In this document: positions 1-8,611 of the stretch, piece after piece
Numbering within the stretch: the first letter of the stretch is position 1
Layout of the letters: every line of letters begins with the position of its first letter
NCBI RefSeq assembly: GCF_000159015.1
Contig: NZ_DS999546.1
Span: forward strand, 1 to 64,000
Length of the DNA stretch: 64,000 bases
Reading direction: 5' to 3'
DNA from: Gleimia coleocanis DSM 15436
GTDB taxonomy: Bacteria; Actinomycetota; Actinomycetes; Actinomycetales; Actinomycetaceae
Made by a program: the position numbers and the translations under genes
Notes under the pieces: generated by a model
What the model saw: only the letters and a program-made list of their open reading frames with translations
What the model was told of the DNA's origin: nothing
The model's database searches: none

Positions 1-1
1 C

Positions 2-2032
2 TTCGAACGCCGTGACGACCGCGGTGGCCGTAAGTTTGACCGTCGCGATGACCGCCCACGTGTTGACTTCAACAAGGATGAACGACGCGCATTCTCTGCA
101 GAACGTGCAAACCACCTCAACGAACAGTTTGACGCCGAATTTGCAGCCCCTAATACTTCCACCATTGATGGCCTTTTCATGCCAGAAGGTGTAGAAGCTA
201 CTGAACTTGATACTCACGTACTTAAAGCTTTGGAAACTTTGGGCGCACGTGGACAAGAAGAAGTTGCGAAGCTTTTGGTAATGGCAGGTCAGCTGATCGA
301 TATTGATCCTGAACTTGGTTACAAGTACGCACAAGCTGCTGTAAAGCGTGCTGGTCGTATCGATATCGTACGCGAAGCCGCTGCCCTTACCGCTTACGCA
401 ACCGAACGCTACCAGGAAGCCCTGCGTGAAGTACGTGCAGTACGTCGTATGCGTGGTGATTTCGCTCTACGTGCAGTTGAAGCAGACTGTGAACGCGCGC
501 TCGGTAAGCCAGAAAAAGCCTTGGAATTGGTCGAAGACACCCCAATGGATCAGGTGTCCTTGGAAGAACAGGTTGAACTGGTAATCGTCGCAGCCGGCGC
601 TCGCGCTGATCTGGAAGAACACGAAACCGCTCTGTTACTGGTAGAAAACGCCCTCGAGAAAATCGGTACAAAGGCAGAAGAACACGTAATCTCCCGACTG
701 CTCCTGGCACAGGTAACGCACCTGCGCTCCCTGGGACGCAACCTGGAAGCAGACGAAATTGAAGCTTCCATCCCAGAAGAAGACGATGCAGAAATCATTG
801 ACTTCCTGGAACTCGCAGACGCTGATATTGACGATGTTCGTTCCGACCTCAAAGGCTCTGAAGAAGCTCCAGCAACCCGTTACGACACCCTGATTCTAGA
901 CCTCGACGGGGTATGCTACAAGGGTAAAGAACCTATCGCCCACGCAGCAGAAGGCGTAACTAAAGCAACCGAAACTGGCATTGTGCAGGTTTACGTAACC
1001 AACAACTCCTCCCGCAGCCCACAGGCAGTAGCTGAGCAGCTTTCCAGCCTTGGCTTCCCAGCAGACGAACACAATGTCTACACCTCTGCAATGGACGCAA
1101 TGGCAATCATGGGTGAAACTATTGAAGCCGGTTCCAAGGTATTCGTAATCGGTGGGGAAGGCCTACGCAAGGCAGTAGTTGAAGCTGGTTACGAACTGGT
1201 TGATTCCGCAGATGAACGCCCTGCAGCTGTCGTACAGGGCTTCGACCGCTCTGTAGACTGGGCAATGCTTTCTGAAGGCGCACTGGCAATCAACGCTGGA
1301 GCTAAGCACTTCGCAACCAACATGGACGGCTCCCTGCCAATCGAACGCGGTTTTGCACTGGGCAACGGCGCGTTAGTACGTGCAGTTCGCTACTCCACCG
1401 GCGTGAAGCCAGAAGTTGCGGGCAAGCCACTGGCTGGTATCTACCACCGCGCAATCCACTTGGTAAACGGCGAACGCGCACTGGCTGTTGGCGACCGTCT
1501 GGAAACTGACATTGCAGGTGCTCTTAACGCTGGCGTGCCAGTAATGCACGTTCTCACCGGCGTTCATTCTGCAAAGGATTTGATCCTGGCTGACCGCGGT
1601 CTGCGCCCACAGCTGGTACACCTAGATATGCGTGGTCTGAACGAACCACACCCACGCCCACGTCACCACCGTGACGGCACCTGGACTTGTGGTGTTGGCC
1701 AGGTTGCGAAGGTTGTAAACGGTAAGCTGACTTTGGACGGGGTAGCACTGGTCGAAGACACCACCATCACCCTGGACTCCTACCGCGCGCTGATTGCTGC
1801 AGCTTGGGAACAGGCAGCTAAGGGACCAAAGGTATTCTGCCCAGAACTAACTGTAGTTGAAAACGATGATCCAGCAGGTATCGTCAAAACTCCAGAAGTA
1901 GTTGAAACTGAAGTAGAAACCGTAGCGGTTGAAGCAACTGAAGCTGATGCAGTAGTTGACTTCCTACCAGGTGAAGAAGATCTGGAAGCCCTGCTTGCAG
2001 AAACCGCTCACTTGGAAGATGAAGCACACTGA
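2..2032 (+). CDS. HAD-IIA family hydrolase with long N-terminal extension, 5'-partial
   Basis: The reading frame is open from base 2, so the gene starts left of the window; the first in-frame ATG at 179 has no ribosome binding site and is internal. The first 60 visible residues are rich in Arg and Asp. About 180 helical, TPR-like residues follow. The catalytic HAD domain then begins: motif I DLDGV near residue 241 counted from that ATG, motif II TNNSSR about 37 residues later, a Lys in EVAGKPL, and motif IV GDRLETDIAGA. The large insert between motifs II and III is the C2 cap typical of the NagD/phosphoglycolate phosphatase branch. After the HAD core come about 130 residues ending in an acidic Glu/Ala/Val tail. 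Known family role: Mg-dependent phosphatase; the substrate cannot be told. The helical N-terminal half is an unusual fusion and may serve protein binding. Confidence 0.85.
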   Translation, partial: FERRDDRGGRKFDRRDDRPRVDFNKDERRAFSAERANHLNEQFDAEFAAPNTSTIDGLFMPEGVEATELDTHVLKALETLGARGQEEVAKLLVMAGQLIDIDPELGYKYAQAAVKRAGRIDIVREAAALTAYATERYQEALREVRAVRRMRGDFALRAVEADCERALGKPEKALELVEDTPMDQVSLEEQVELVIVAAGARADLEEHETALLLVENALEKIGTKAEEHVISRLLLAQVTHLRSLGRNLEADEIEASIPEEDDAEIIDFLELADADIDDVRSDLKGSEEAPATRYDTLILDLDGVCYKGKEPIAHAAEGVTKATETGIVQVYVTNNSSRSPQAVAEQLSSLGFPADEHNVYTSAMDAMAIMGETIEAGSKVFVIGGEGLRKAVVEAGYELVDSADERPAAVVQGFDRSVDWAMLSEGALAINAGAKHFATNMDGSLPIERGFALGNGALVRAVRYSTGVKPEVAGKPLAGIYHRAIHLVNGERALAVGDRLETDIAGALNAGVPVMHVLTGVHSAKDLILADRGLRPQLVHLDMRGLNEPHPRPRHHRDGTWTCGVGQVAKVVNGKLTLDGVALVEDTTITLDSYRALIAAAWEQAAKGPKVFCPELTVVENDDPAGIVKTPEVVETEVETVAVEATEADAVVDFLPGEEDLEALLAETAHLEDEAH

Positions 2033-2073
2033 TTAAACTAGACTGCGTAAACAGCAGTAGCTTAGTTTAAAAT

Positions 2074-2107
2074 GGCTGAGAGCCTGGAATTTTCTGGGCT
2101 CTCAGCC
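2074..2107 (+). terminator. Hairpin downstream of the HAD hydrolase
   Basis: The arms GGCTGAGAGCC and GGGCTCTCAGCC flank an 11-base loop. Only short T runs follow, so this may be a weak or partial terminator ahead of tlyA. Confidence 0.5.
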
Positions 2108-2131
2108 TAACTTATTTATGAGGGAGCAGAA

Positions 2132-3052
2132 ATGGCTAAATTACGCAGAATTGATGCTGAATTAGTGCGTCGTAAGCTGGCTCCCTCTCGCACTAAAGCC
2201 CAGGAAATGATTCAGGCTGGCTACGTGAAGTTAGACGGGGAAGTAGTTTATAAACCTGCCCGACAGATGGATCCTGCACAGGCGATTGTTGTGGATTTAA
2301 ACGACAGTCCTGACTATGCTTCTCGCGGCGCTTATAAACTTGCCGGTGCTTTAGAAATCCTGGGGGAGAAAGCACCCCAAATCAAAGATAAACGCTGTTT
2401 AGATGCCGGGGCATCAACTGGCGGATTTACTGACGTTTTATTACGTAATGGTGCTGCTAGTGTAGTGGCAGCTGACGTAGGCTATGGACAGCTGATTTGG
2501 CGTTTACAAAATGACCCACGGGTTGAAGTCCGTGACCGCACTAATGTGCGACAGTTACAAGCTGGAGACATCGAACCTGCCCCACAGGTGGTGGTTTCCG
2601 ACCTGTCTTTCATCTCATTAACCTTGGTTTTAGATGCGTTAAAAGATGTGGCAGCTTCGGATGCTGATTTCTTACTGATGGTAAAACCGCAGTTTGAGGT
2701 TGGGAAAGATAAGCTAGGCTCTGGCGGGGTAGTGCGTAACCTCGACCACCATCATGAGGCAGTTTCCGCGGTGGTGCGTTATGCGATGAAGATTGGTTTG
2801 CATCCCTATGGTTTAGCTGCCAGCCCACTTCCAGGGCCAGCTGGCAACGTAGAGTATTTTGTGGCGTTAAAAGCGGTCGCGCAAGATTTTTCCGAGGGCG
2901 CTACGCCAGCGGTAACCGTGGAAGCAGAAAATAACCGAGTCGTTGAGTTCATTAACGAGGCTGAACTAGATGTTCAGATTTGGGAAGCAATCAATGCCGG
3001 TCCTGCAAAAACCAATGGAAAAATCGCAGGAGGAGTTGAACATGACGCGTGA
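2132..3052 (+). CDS. tlyA: TlyA family 2'-O-ribose rRNA methyltransferase
   Basis: An S4 RNA-binding domain occupies roughly residues 1-60 and opens with the family-like RRIDAELVRRKL. A FtsJ/RrmJ-type Rossmann methyltransferase follows, with the SAM motif DAGASTGGFT at 91-100. The expected K-D-K-E catalytic set is present: the Lys of GAYKL, the Asp of VVSDLS, and the Lys and Glu of MVKPQFE. TlyA in actinobacteria 2'-O-methylates a cytidine in 23S rRNA and in some species also one in 16S rRNA, which sets capreomycin sensitivity. The length of 306 residues is somewhat longer than the mycobacterial protein because of a C-terminal tail. The start has a GAGGGAG binding site. The end overlaps nadK by 11 bases, indicating translational coupling. 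Confidence 0.93.
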   Translation: MAKLRRIDAELVRRKLAPSRTKAQEMIQAGYVKLDGEVVYKPARQMDPAQAIVVDLNDSPDYASRGAYKLAGALEILGEKAPQIKDKRCLDAGASTGGFTDVLLRNGAASVVAADVGYGQLIWRLQNDPRVEVRDRTNVRQLQAGDIEPAPQVVVSDLSFISLTLVLDALKDVAASDADFLLMVKPQFEVGKDKLGSGGVVRNLDHHHEAVSAVVRYAMKIGLHPYGLAASPLPGPAGNVEYFVALKAVAQDFSEGATPAVTVEAENNRVVEFINEAELDVQIWEAINAGPAKTNGKIAGGVEHDA

Positions 3053-3869
3053 AGTCCTGGCAATAATTAATCCTTTCCGCGCCGACGCAGCTACTACCGC
3101 AGAGCTTGTGAAAAAAGGACTTGCAGAGTACGGGATTACGCTTACTGAGGATTTAACCGCTACTGAAGTTGAGTTAGTTCTTGTATTTGGTGGAGACGGA
3201 ACCTTACTTAAAGCTGCTGAAACAGCGCGTAAAATCGATGTACCACTTCTAGGGGTAAACATCGGACATATGGGTTTTCTGGCAGAAGCAGAGTTGGATT
3301 CTTTAGAACAACTAATTGCCTGCGTAGCAGCGCAACAGTATCAGGTTGAAGAACGCATGACGTTGCAGATCGAAGTTAGCGCGCCAAACCAACCTAGTAT
3401 TTCAGATTGGGCTCTGAATGAAGTATCCATCATGCATACTGACTTAGCACACCCAGCGCACTTTGGTGTTGGTGTAGACGGCCACGGGGTATCAACCTAC
3501 GGTGCTGATGGTATTCTGGTGGCAACTCCAACTGGTTCTACCGCCTATAGTTTTTCTGCCGGGGGGCCGGTAATCTGGCCAGATGCTGAAGCTTTCCTGA
3601 TGGTTCCACTTGCTGCGCATGGTCTTTTCACTCGTCCACTGGTGTTGGGACCATCTGCAAAACTTGAAATCTCCGTTTTAGAAGAACAACGCGCAGACCT
3701 GGAAATCTGGTGTGATGGCATCCGCTCTTACACCGTTCCAGCGGGTACTGAAGTAGTCTGCACGAAATCAGAAACCCCCGTGAAACTAGCCCGTCTCAAC
3801 GACACTCCTTTCTCAGCCCGTCTAGTAGCGAAATTCAACCTACCAGTAGACGGCTGGCGGAATAGGTAG
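3042..3869 (+). CDS. nadK: NAD kinase
   Basis: This cytoplasmic enzyme phosphorylates NAD to NADP using ATP or polyphosphate. The ATP-site motif GGDGT is at residues 50-54, followed by NIGHMGFLAE and the NAD-binding TPTGSTAYSFSAGGP. The frame is open further upstream, but the ATG at 3042 is preceded by AGGAGGAG at good spacing and gives a 275-residue protein beginning at the first strand of the fold, so it is preferred to the ATG at 2970. It sits between tlyA and recN, the standard order in actinobacteria and firmicutes. Confidence 0.95.
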   Translation: MTREVLAIINPFRADAATTAELVKKGLAEYGITLTEDLTATEVELVLVFGGDGTLLKAAETARKIDVPLLGVNIGHMGFLAEAELDSLEQLIACVAAQQYQVEERMTLQIEVSAPNQPSISDWALNEVSIMHTDLAHPAHFGVGVDGHGVSTYGADGILVATPTGSTAYSFSAGGPVIWPDAEAFLMVPLAAHGLFTRPLVLGPSAKLEISVLEEQRADLEIWCDGIRSYTVPAGTEVVCTKSETPVKLARLNDTPFSARLVAKFNLPVDGWRNR

Positions 3870-3879
3870 GAAGCTGCCA

Positions 3880-5568
3880 ATGATTGAAGAACTGCATATT
3901 CGTAATCTGGGTGTAATAGCGCAGGCAAGTATCGAGTTCAAACCCGGTCTAACAGTACTTACCGGGGAAACCGGTGCAGGTAAAACAATGCTGCTAACTT
4001 CCTTACAACTATTGCTAGGGCAGCGTGCAGATACTGGAAAGATTCGTGCTGGCGAAGCCGAAGCCACCGTTGACGGGGTTTTCACGGTGGATGAAGATTT
4101 GCAAGCCGCCCTCGGGAAAAATGAAATTCAAGAATCCGAGGACGGAATACTCTTAATCGGGCGAAAAATTAGCCCCACCCGCTCTCGCAGCTATTTGGAT
4201 CGCCGTCCCGCCCCGCTTAACCTGCTGACGGACCTGGGACCAAACCTCGCAGTAATCCACGGTCAGGCAGAGCAACTTAACTTAAAGAATCTTGCCTATC
4301 AGCGGGAAATCTTAGATGAATTCGGTTCTAGTGAGCACCAGGAACTCGTCGCACAATACCAACAGGCGTGGAAAATTGCGGTAGCTGCAAAACGCGAAAA
4401 AGACGCCTTCGAAGCAAGCTTGGACGATGCAGAAGCAGAAATCCAAGAACTCACTCCGGTGCTACAAAAAATTCGCAAACTAAACCTTGAACCAGGTGAA
4501 GAAGACAGTCTACAAGCAGAAATAAAACGTATCGAGAATGCGGAAACTCTGCGCGGAGGACTGGCACAAGCTCACGGTTATCTGAGTGGAAACGCAGAAG
4601 AACTTGGGGTAGTGGAAGCAATGACACAAGCCCAGCAAGCCCTGCGCCGGATTGAAAACTATGATCCAGAACTAAATGAAATCAGCCAACGCCTGGCAGA
4701 AACCATCGCCCAAGCCCAAGTCATAAGAGACGACCTGGCATACGCGCTACATGAGATTAACGCCGACCCAGCGAGGTTAGATGCCCTACAGGGACGCCGG
4801 CGCAGTATTAACCAGCTACTCAGAGGCCGCGCAGTAGACATTACAGGTCTCTTAGAATGGGCAGAAACCGCAGAGCAGAAACTAGCCGGGCTAGAAAATA
4901 TTGATGATCGTTTAGCAGAACTCACCCAGAACCTTTTGGATGCCCAAGCTGAAGTTTTAGAAACCGGGGCAGCTCTTTCAGCTTCCCGGGCAGCGGTGGG
5001 TGCTAACTTGGAAAAACTAGTAGACACTGAATTACATGGCCTCGCCATGCCCAATGCACACTTCATTGTCGCGTTAAAAGAACGTATTCGCCCGGGACCG
5101 GATGGATTAGAGGATATCGAGATGCTGCTACAGCCTCACCCCGATTTGCATCCCGCGCCTTTAGCCGCAGGAGCTTCTGGTGGTGAACTCTCTCGTATCA
5201 TGTTGGCGTTAGAAGTGGTTCTTGCTGATCGGCAGGCGGGTGAAAATGCGGGTCTGACCTACATTTTTGATGAGATCGATGCAGGAATCGGCGGTAGTGC
5301 AGCCCGGGAAGTTGGGTATCGTCTGGCGCGGCTCGCGAAGCATCGGCAGGTGTTGGTAGTAACCCACTTAGCACAGGTAGCGGCCTGGGCAGATCAGCAG
5401 TTAGTAATCCATAAAGAGGGCTCTACCACAACTGTGAAACCAGTGGAAAACGGGGAAAGAGTACTTGAATTAGCTAGAATGTTATCAGGAGCCCAGCATT
5501 CAGAAACTGCGCAGGCTCACGCTGAAGAACTTTTAGCTGAAGCACAGCTTCGGAAATCAGAAAGGTAA
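3880..5568 (+). CDS. recN: DNA repair protein RecN
   Basis: This SMC-like ATPase acts in double-strand break repair. The Walker A motif GETGAGKT is at residues 29-36. A central Glu/Ala/Gln-rich coiled coil runs from about 150 to 370. The ABC-type signature SGGELSR and Walker B IFDEIDAGIGG lie near 430-470. The length of 562 is normal. An AGGAAG binding site precedes the ATG. There are only 10 bases after nadK and 6 before steA, so it belongs to one transcription unit. Confidence 0.95.
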   Translation: MIEELHIRNLGVIAQASIEFKPGLTVLTGETGAGKTMLLTSLQLLLGQRADTGKIRAGEAEATVDGVFTVDEDLQAALGKNEIQESEDGILLIGRKISPTRSRSYLDRRPAPLNLLTDLGPNLAVIHGQAEQLNLKNLAYQREILDEFGSSEHQELVAQYQQAWKIAVAAKREKDAFEASLDDAEAEIQELTPVLQKIRKLNLEPGEEDSLQAEIKRIENAETLRGGLAQAHGYLSGNAEELGVVEAMTQAQQALRRIENYDPELNEISQRLAETIAQAQVIRDDLAYALHEINADPARLDALQGRRRSINQLLRGRAVDITGLLEWAETAEQKLAGLENIDDRLAELTQNLLDAQAEVLETGAALSASRAAVGANLEKLVDTELHGLAMPNAHFIVALKERIRPGPDGLEDIEMLLQPHPDLHPAPLAAGASGGELSRIMLALEVVLADRQAGENAGLTYIFDEIDAGIGGSAAREVGYRLARLAKHRQVLVVTHLAQVAAWADQQLVIHKEGSTTTVKPVENGERVLELARMLSGAQHSETAQAHAEELLAEAQLRKSER

Positions 5569-5574
5569 AGTGCC

Positions 5575-6765
5575 GTGTGGAAACGCAAAAGCCCCACGAA
5601 TTCTGGGACTGACAGTGCGGTGGTACGCGTTGATCGGCGCACTAAACGACTAGCGATGCGTCTGGAATCCGGCGAAATCGCAGTTATTAACCACGCTGAT
5701 ATTGATCGTATCGCTGCTGAATCTTTGGTAGCAAAGCAACCTAAAGCGGTGCTTAACGCAGCTAAATCAACTACCGGACGCTATCCAAACCTTGGCCCAG
5801 AAATCCTGCTGGAAGCAGGCATTACTCTTATTGATGATTTGGGTACGGAAATCATGGAGCTGACAGAAGGTCAGTCCATCCAGATTCACGAAAATCAAAT
5901 ATTTGACGGCGATACCCTGATCGCTACCGGTAAACTTCAGACTTTGGAAACCAACGCTGAGGCTATGGAAGCTGCCCGGGTAGGCATGGCTGAAGAAATT
6001 GAAGCATTTGCAGCTAACACCATGGAATACATGGTTAAAGAACGCGATTTGCTGCTAAACAGCGTTGGTATTCCAGAAGTTAAAACAGATTTCCGAGGGC
6101 GGCATATGCTGGTAGTCGTGCGAGGCTACCACTATAAGGAAGATTTGGCTCTGCTGAAACCATATATTCGTGACTATCGCCCAGTGTTGGTAGGCGTAGA
6201 CGGCGGTGCAGATGCCATCATAGAAGCTGGGTTTAAGCCCGATATGATTTTGGGTGATATGGACTCAATTTCTGATGAAGCACTCACCTGTGGGGCAGAA
6301 ATCGTAGTTCATGCTTATCGCAATGGTAATGCTCCCGGTTTGGAACGTGTTAAACGTATTGGTGTAGAACACGTTGTATTCCCCGTTACCGGTACTTCTG
6401 AAGATGCTGCAATGCTACTAGGGGATGCTAAAGGTGCTTCCCTAATCGTTTCTTTAGGAACACACTCAACACTGGTAGAGTTCCTCGATAAAGGACGTGC
6501 AGGTATGTCTTCAACCTTCCTCACTCGTTTAGTAGTGGGTTCAAAACTGGTTGATGCTAAAGGCCTGTCCCAGATTTACCGCACCCGAATTTCTAACTGG
6601 CAACTTTTGATGCTGGCTCTAACCGGTATGCTTGCCATTATCCTAGCGATGGCAATGACACCTGCTGGACAAGCAGTCCTATCTATTATTGGCGTCCACT
6701 TGTGGGACCTGTTCAGTTCATTTAAGGAACTAATCGGTCTGGCCCCGCAAACCCCAACAAAATAA
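5575..6765 (+). CDS. steA: Cytokinetic ring protein SteA
   Basis: The middle of the protein resembles thiamin pyrophosphokinase, with VGVDGGADAIIEAGFKPD and ILGDMDSIS near residues 203-232. The C terminus carries a membrane segment around 343-370 and a short extracytoplasmic tail. This architecture and the following steB-like gene match the corynebacterial SteA-SteB pair, shown to control cell separation and peptidoglycan hydrolase activity; the mycobacterial homologue is Rv1697. A GTG start was chosen because the frame begins only there, with the stop of recN 6 bases upstream. It is probably not a thiamin enzyme, as the membrane anchor and context argue for division. Confidence 0.88.
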   Translation: MWKRKSPTNSGTDSAVVRVDRRTKRLAMRLESGEIAVINHADIDRIAAESLVAKQPKAVLNAAKSTTGRYPNLGPEILLEAGITLIDDLGTEIMELTEGQSIQIHENQIFDGDTLIATGKLQTLETNAEAMEAARVGMAEEIEAFAANTMEYMVKERDLLLNSVGIPEVKTDFRGRHMLVVVRGYHYKEDLALLKPYIRDYRPVLVGVDGGADAIIEAGFKPDMILGDMDSISDEALTCGAEIVVHAYRNGNAPGLERVKRIGVEHVVFPVTGTSEDAAMLLGDAKGASLIVSLGTHSTLVEFLDKGRAGMSSTFLTRLVVGSKLVDAKGLSQIYRTRISNWQLLMLALTGMLAIILAMAMTPAGQAVLSIIGVHLWDLFSSFKELIGLAPQTPTK

Positions 6766-6777
6766 ACGGAGACATAA

Positions 6778-7749
6778 ATGGTTGATTTTCGCTATCACCT
6801 GGTTTCACTTATCTCAGTCTTTATCGCCCTCGCTCTAGGCGTGGTGTTGGGTGCAGGACCCCTCCAGGAACCAATCGCTAACGGACTCACCGGACAAGTT
6901 GAAGCCCTGAAGGAAAACCAGGCGCAAAATATCCTGGAAATCGAAAAAGCTCACAGCGACATTGCACAGCGCAATGAATGGATTTTCGACACCGCTCGCG
7001 CAACGCTCGCGGGGAGCCTAAAAGACCGTAAGGTTGCTTTAGTTACTTTCCCAGGTGCACGTCAGACCGATATTGATGATTTACGTTCTCTGATTGAAAC
7101 CGCCGGTGGGGCAATCAACCAGCGGGCCACTTTAACCGCCGACTGGGCAAACAAGAAGCAAACTGAATACCGCATCGAACTTGCAAACACGTTAGCTCCA
7201 GAGCTGACGAATAAACTAGCAGATACTGCTAATAGCGGAGACGTTTTAGGACACGCCCTCGTAGAATCTCTCACCCTGGACACCCCGGAAGCTGTTGCCC
7301 TTCGTGAAAAACTAGCGGGAGCTGAAACCACCCTGGTGGAATTTGATCAGGCCAGCAACGTTACTTCTGACACTATCCTGGTTCTGGGTGCGCCTGCAGA
7401 AGCAGTGGTTAAGCCAGCTGAAAATGCAGTCACCCCACAGGATAAGAAAGCTAAAACTAACGCATCTGCAAAGGGAGCTGATATAGCGGCCCTCACTGGT
7501 TTAGCAAACGCAGTAGTATTGGCTCCAAACTGGGGCGTAGTGCTGGGTGATGGCGAATCAGAAAAAGGTCTTGTAGCAGTACTGCGCAATGCATCCGTGA
7601 AGGTAACCACTGTTGACTCTGCTGGAACCACTATGGGTAACACTTCAGCTATCTTGGCGCTGGTAAATGCAAAGGATAAGAACCTTAAGATCGGCTTCGC
7701 TCCTTCTGCGCAGCAGGTTATTCCAGAACTGCACACCCAGGCGAAATAA
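6778..7749 (+). CDS. steB: SteB / MctB-like membrane-anchored partner of SteA
   Basis: The N terminus MVDFRYHLVSLISVFIALAL is the hallmark of the family named copper transporter MctB in mycobacteria and SteB in corynebacteria. It includes a single membrane helix at about residues 8-27. A coiled coil follows at roughly 35-70. The rest is an extracytoplasmic alpha/beta domain with Ala/Lys-rich linkers. With SteA directly upstream, the cell-separation role is the better inference, and copper handling should be regarded as unproven here. It begins 12 bases after steA with a GGAG binding site and ends 1 base before the next start, so the three genes are co-transcribed. Confidence 0.87.
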   Translation: MVDFRYHLVSLISVFIALALGVVLGAGPLQEPIANGLTGQVEALKENQAQNILEIEKAHSDIAQRNEWIFDTARATLAGSLKDRKVALVTFPGARQTDIDDLRSLIETAGGAINQRATLTADWANKKQTEYRIELANTLAPELTNKLADTANSGDVLGHALVESLTLDTPEAVALREKLAGAETTLVEFDQASNVTSDTILVLGAPAEAVVKPAENAVTPQDKKAKTNASAKGADIAALTGLANAVVLAPNWGVVLGDGESEKGLVAVLRNASVKVTTVDSAGTTMGNTSAILALVNAKDKNLKIGFAPSAQQVIPELHTQAK

Positions 7750-7750
7750 A

Positions 7751-8563
7751 ATGAAAACAATCATGCGGGCTCTCGCCGCTACCGCTACAGCAGCGGTAAC
7801 TACCGTATTAGTACAGGAAAAACTCAGATTCCACCCAGCACTGCAACGCACTAATCACGCGGGTAATACAGTAACTTTAGCTACTGGTCCGGCATTATCA
7901 GCTGGACTAGTCGCAGGTAACCTAGTTGCGGGAAACTTCGCTGCCGCCAGCGCGTTAGCTGCCACCGGTACAGCAGGGCTTTACGATGATGTTGACCAAG
8001 GCGAACATGATGGCGAGCAAATCGCTAAAGGGCTGAAAGGCCACTTTAACGCTTTGCGCAACGGATATATCTCAACAGGGGTTTTGAAAGTTGCCGTGAT
8101 TGGCGCCAGCGCTGGAACTTACGCCCTGTATAGGGCTGTAAAAAGTAGCAAGCCGGTGCCTCAACGCGTAGTTGAATGCTTTGTTGATACGGCTCTTATC
8201 GCGGGGTGCGCAAACTTAGGTAATTTATTTGACCTGCGTCCCGGACGTGCTTTGAAAGTTGCCGTCATAGCATCAATCCTTAATGCTGGGGTGGCTGGGG
8301 CTCAAGTGTCTTTAACCCTGGCCACTATGGCAGTTGTTACAGAAGAAGACTTGGCTGGTAAAGCTATGCTCGGGGACGCCGGTGCAAACCCATTGGGCAT
8401 GATGGTGGGAATGCAGAGTGCAAATATTAAGTGTCTACCGGTGAAAACAGCTGTGTGTGGATTGGTCGTTGGACTTAATGTTCTCTCTGAGAAAGTTAGT
8501 TTCACTAAGGTAATCGAAAATACCCCGGTGCTCCATAAGCTGGATATGCTTGGCCGAAACTGA
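7751..8563 (+). CDS. Small MraY/WecA-like membrane protein (glycosyltransferase 4 family relative)
   Basis: The frame is open from 7667, but the ATG at 7751 directly after the steB stop gives 270 residues starting at a membrane helix. About six hydrophobic segments can be seen. Three motifs align with those of MraY in this window: LYDDVDQ with the DD of FADDF, NLGNLFDLRPGRAL with NAVNLTDGLDGLA, and LGDAGANPLG with MGDTGALALGG. The HHH-containing loop of MraY is absent, and a shorter HKLDMLGR end takes its place. The protein is about 90 residues shorter than MraY. The conserved acidic residues suggest a polyprenyl-phosphate sugar-1-phosphate transferase fold, but activity is not assured. It lies between steB and a MurJ-type flippase, which points to an envelope role. 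Confidence 0.7.
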   Translation: MKTIMRALAATATAAVTTVLVQEKLRFHPALQRTNHAGNTVTLATGPALSAGLVAGNLVAGNFAAASALAATGTAGLYDDVDQGEHDGEQIAKGLKGHFNALRNGYISTGVLKVAVIGASAGTYALYRAVKSSKPVPQRVVECFVDTALIAGCANLGNLFDLRPGRALKVAVIASILNAGVAGAQVSLTLATMAVVTEEDLAGKAMLGDAGANPLGMMVGMQSANIKCLPVKTAVCGLVVGLNVLSEKVSFTKVIENTPVLHKLDMLGRN

Positions 8564-8611
8564 CCGTTATTTTCAAACAGCCAAGTTTAATACCAGAAGG
8601 GAACTACACAG

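Noticed and set aside
6100-6400. Thiamin pyrophosphokinase function for SteA
   Set aside because: Similarity is limited to the fold; the membrane anchor and the steB neighbour fit cell separation.
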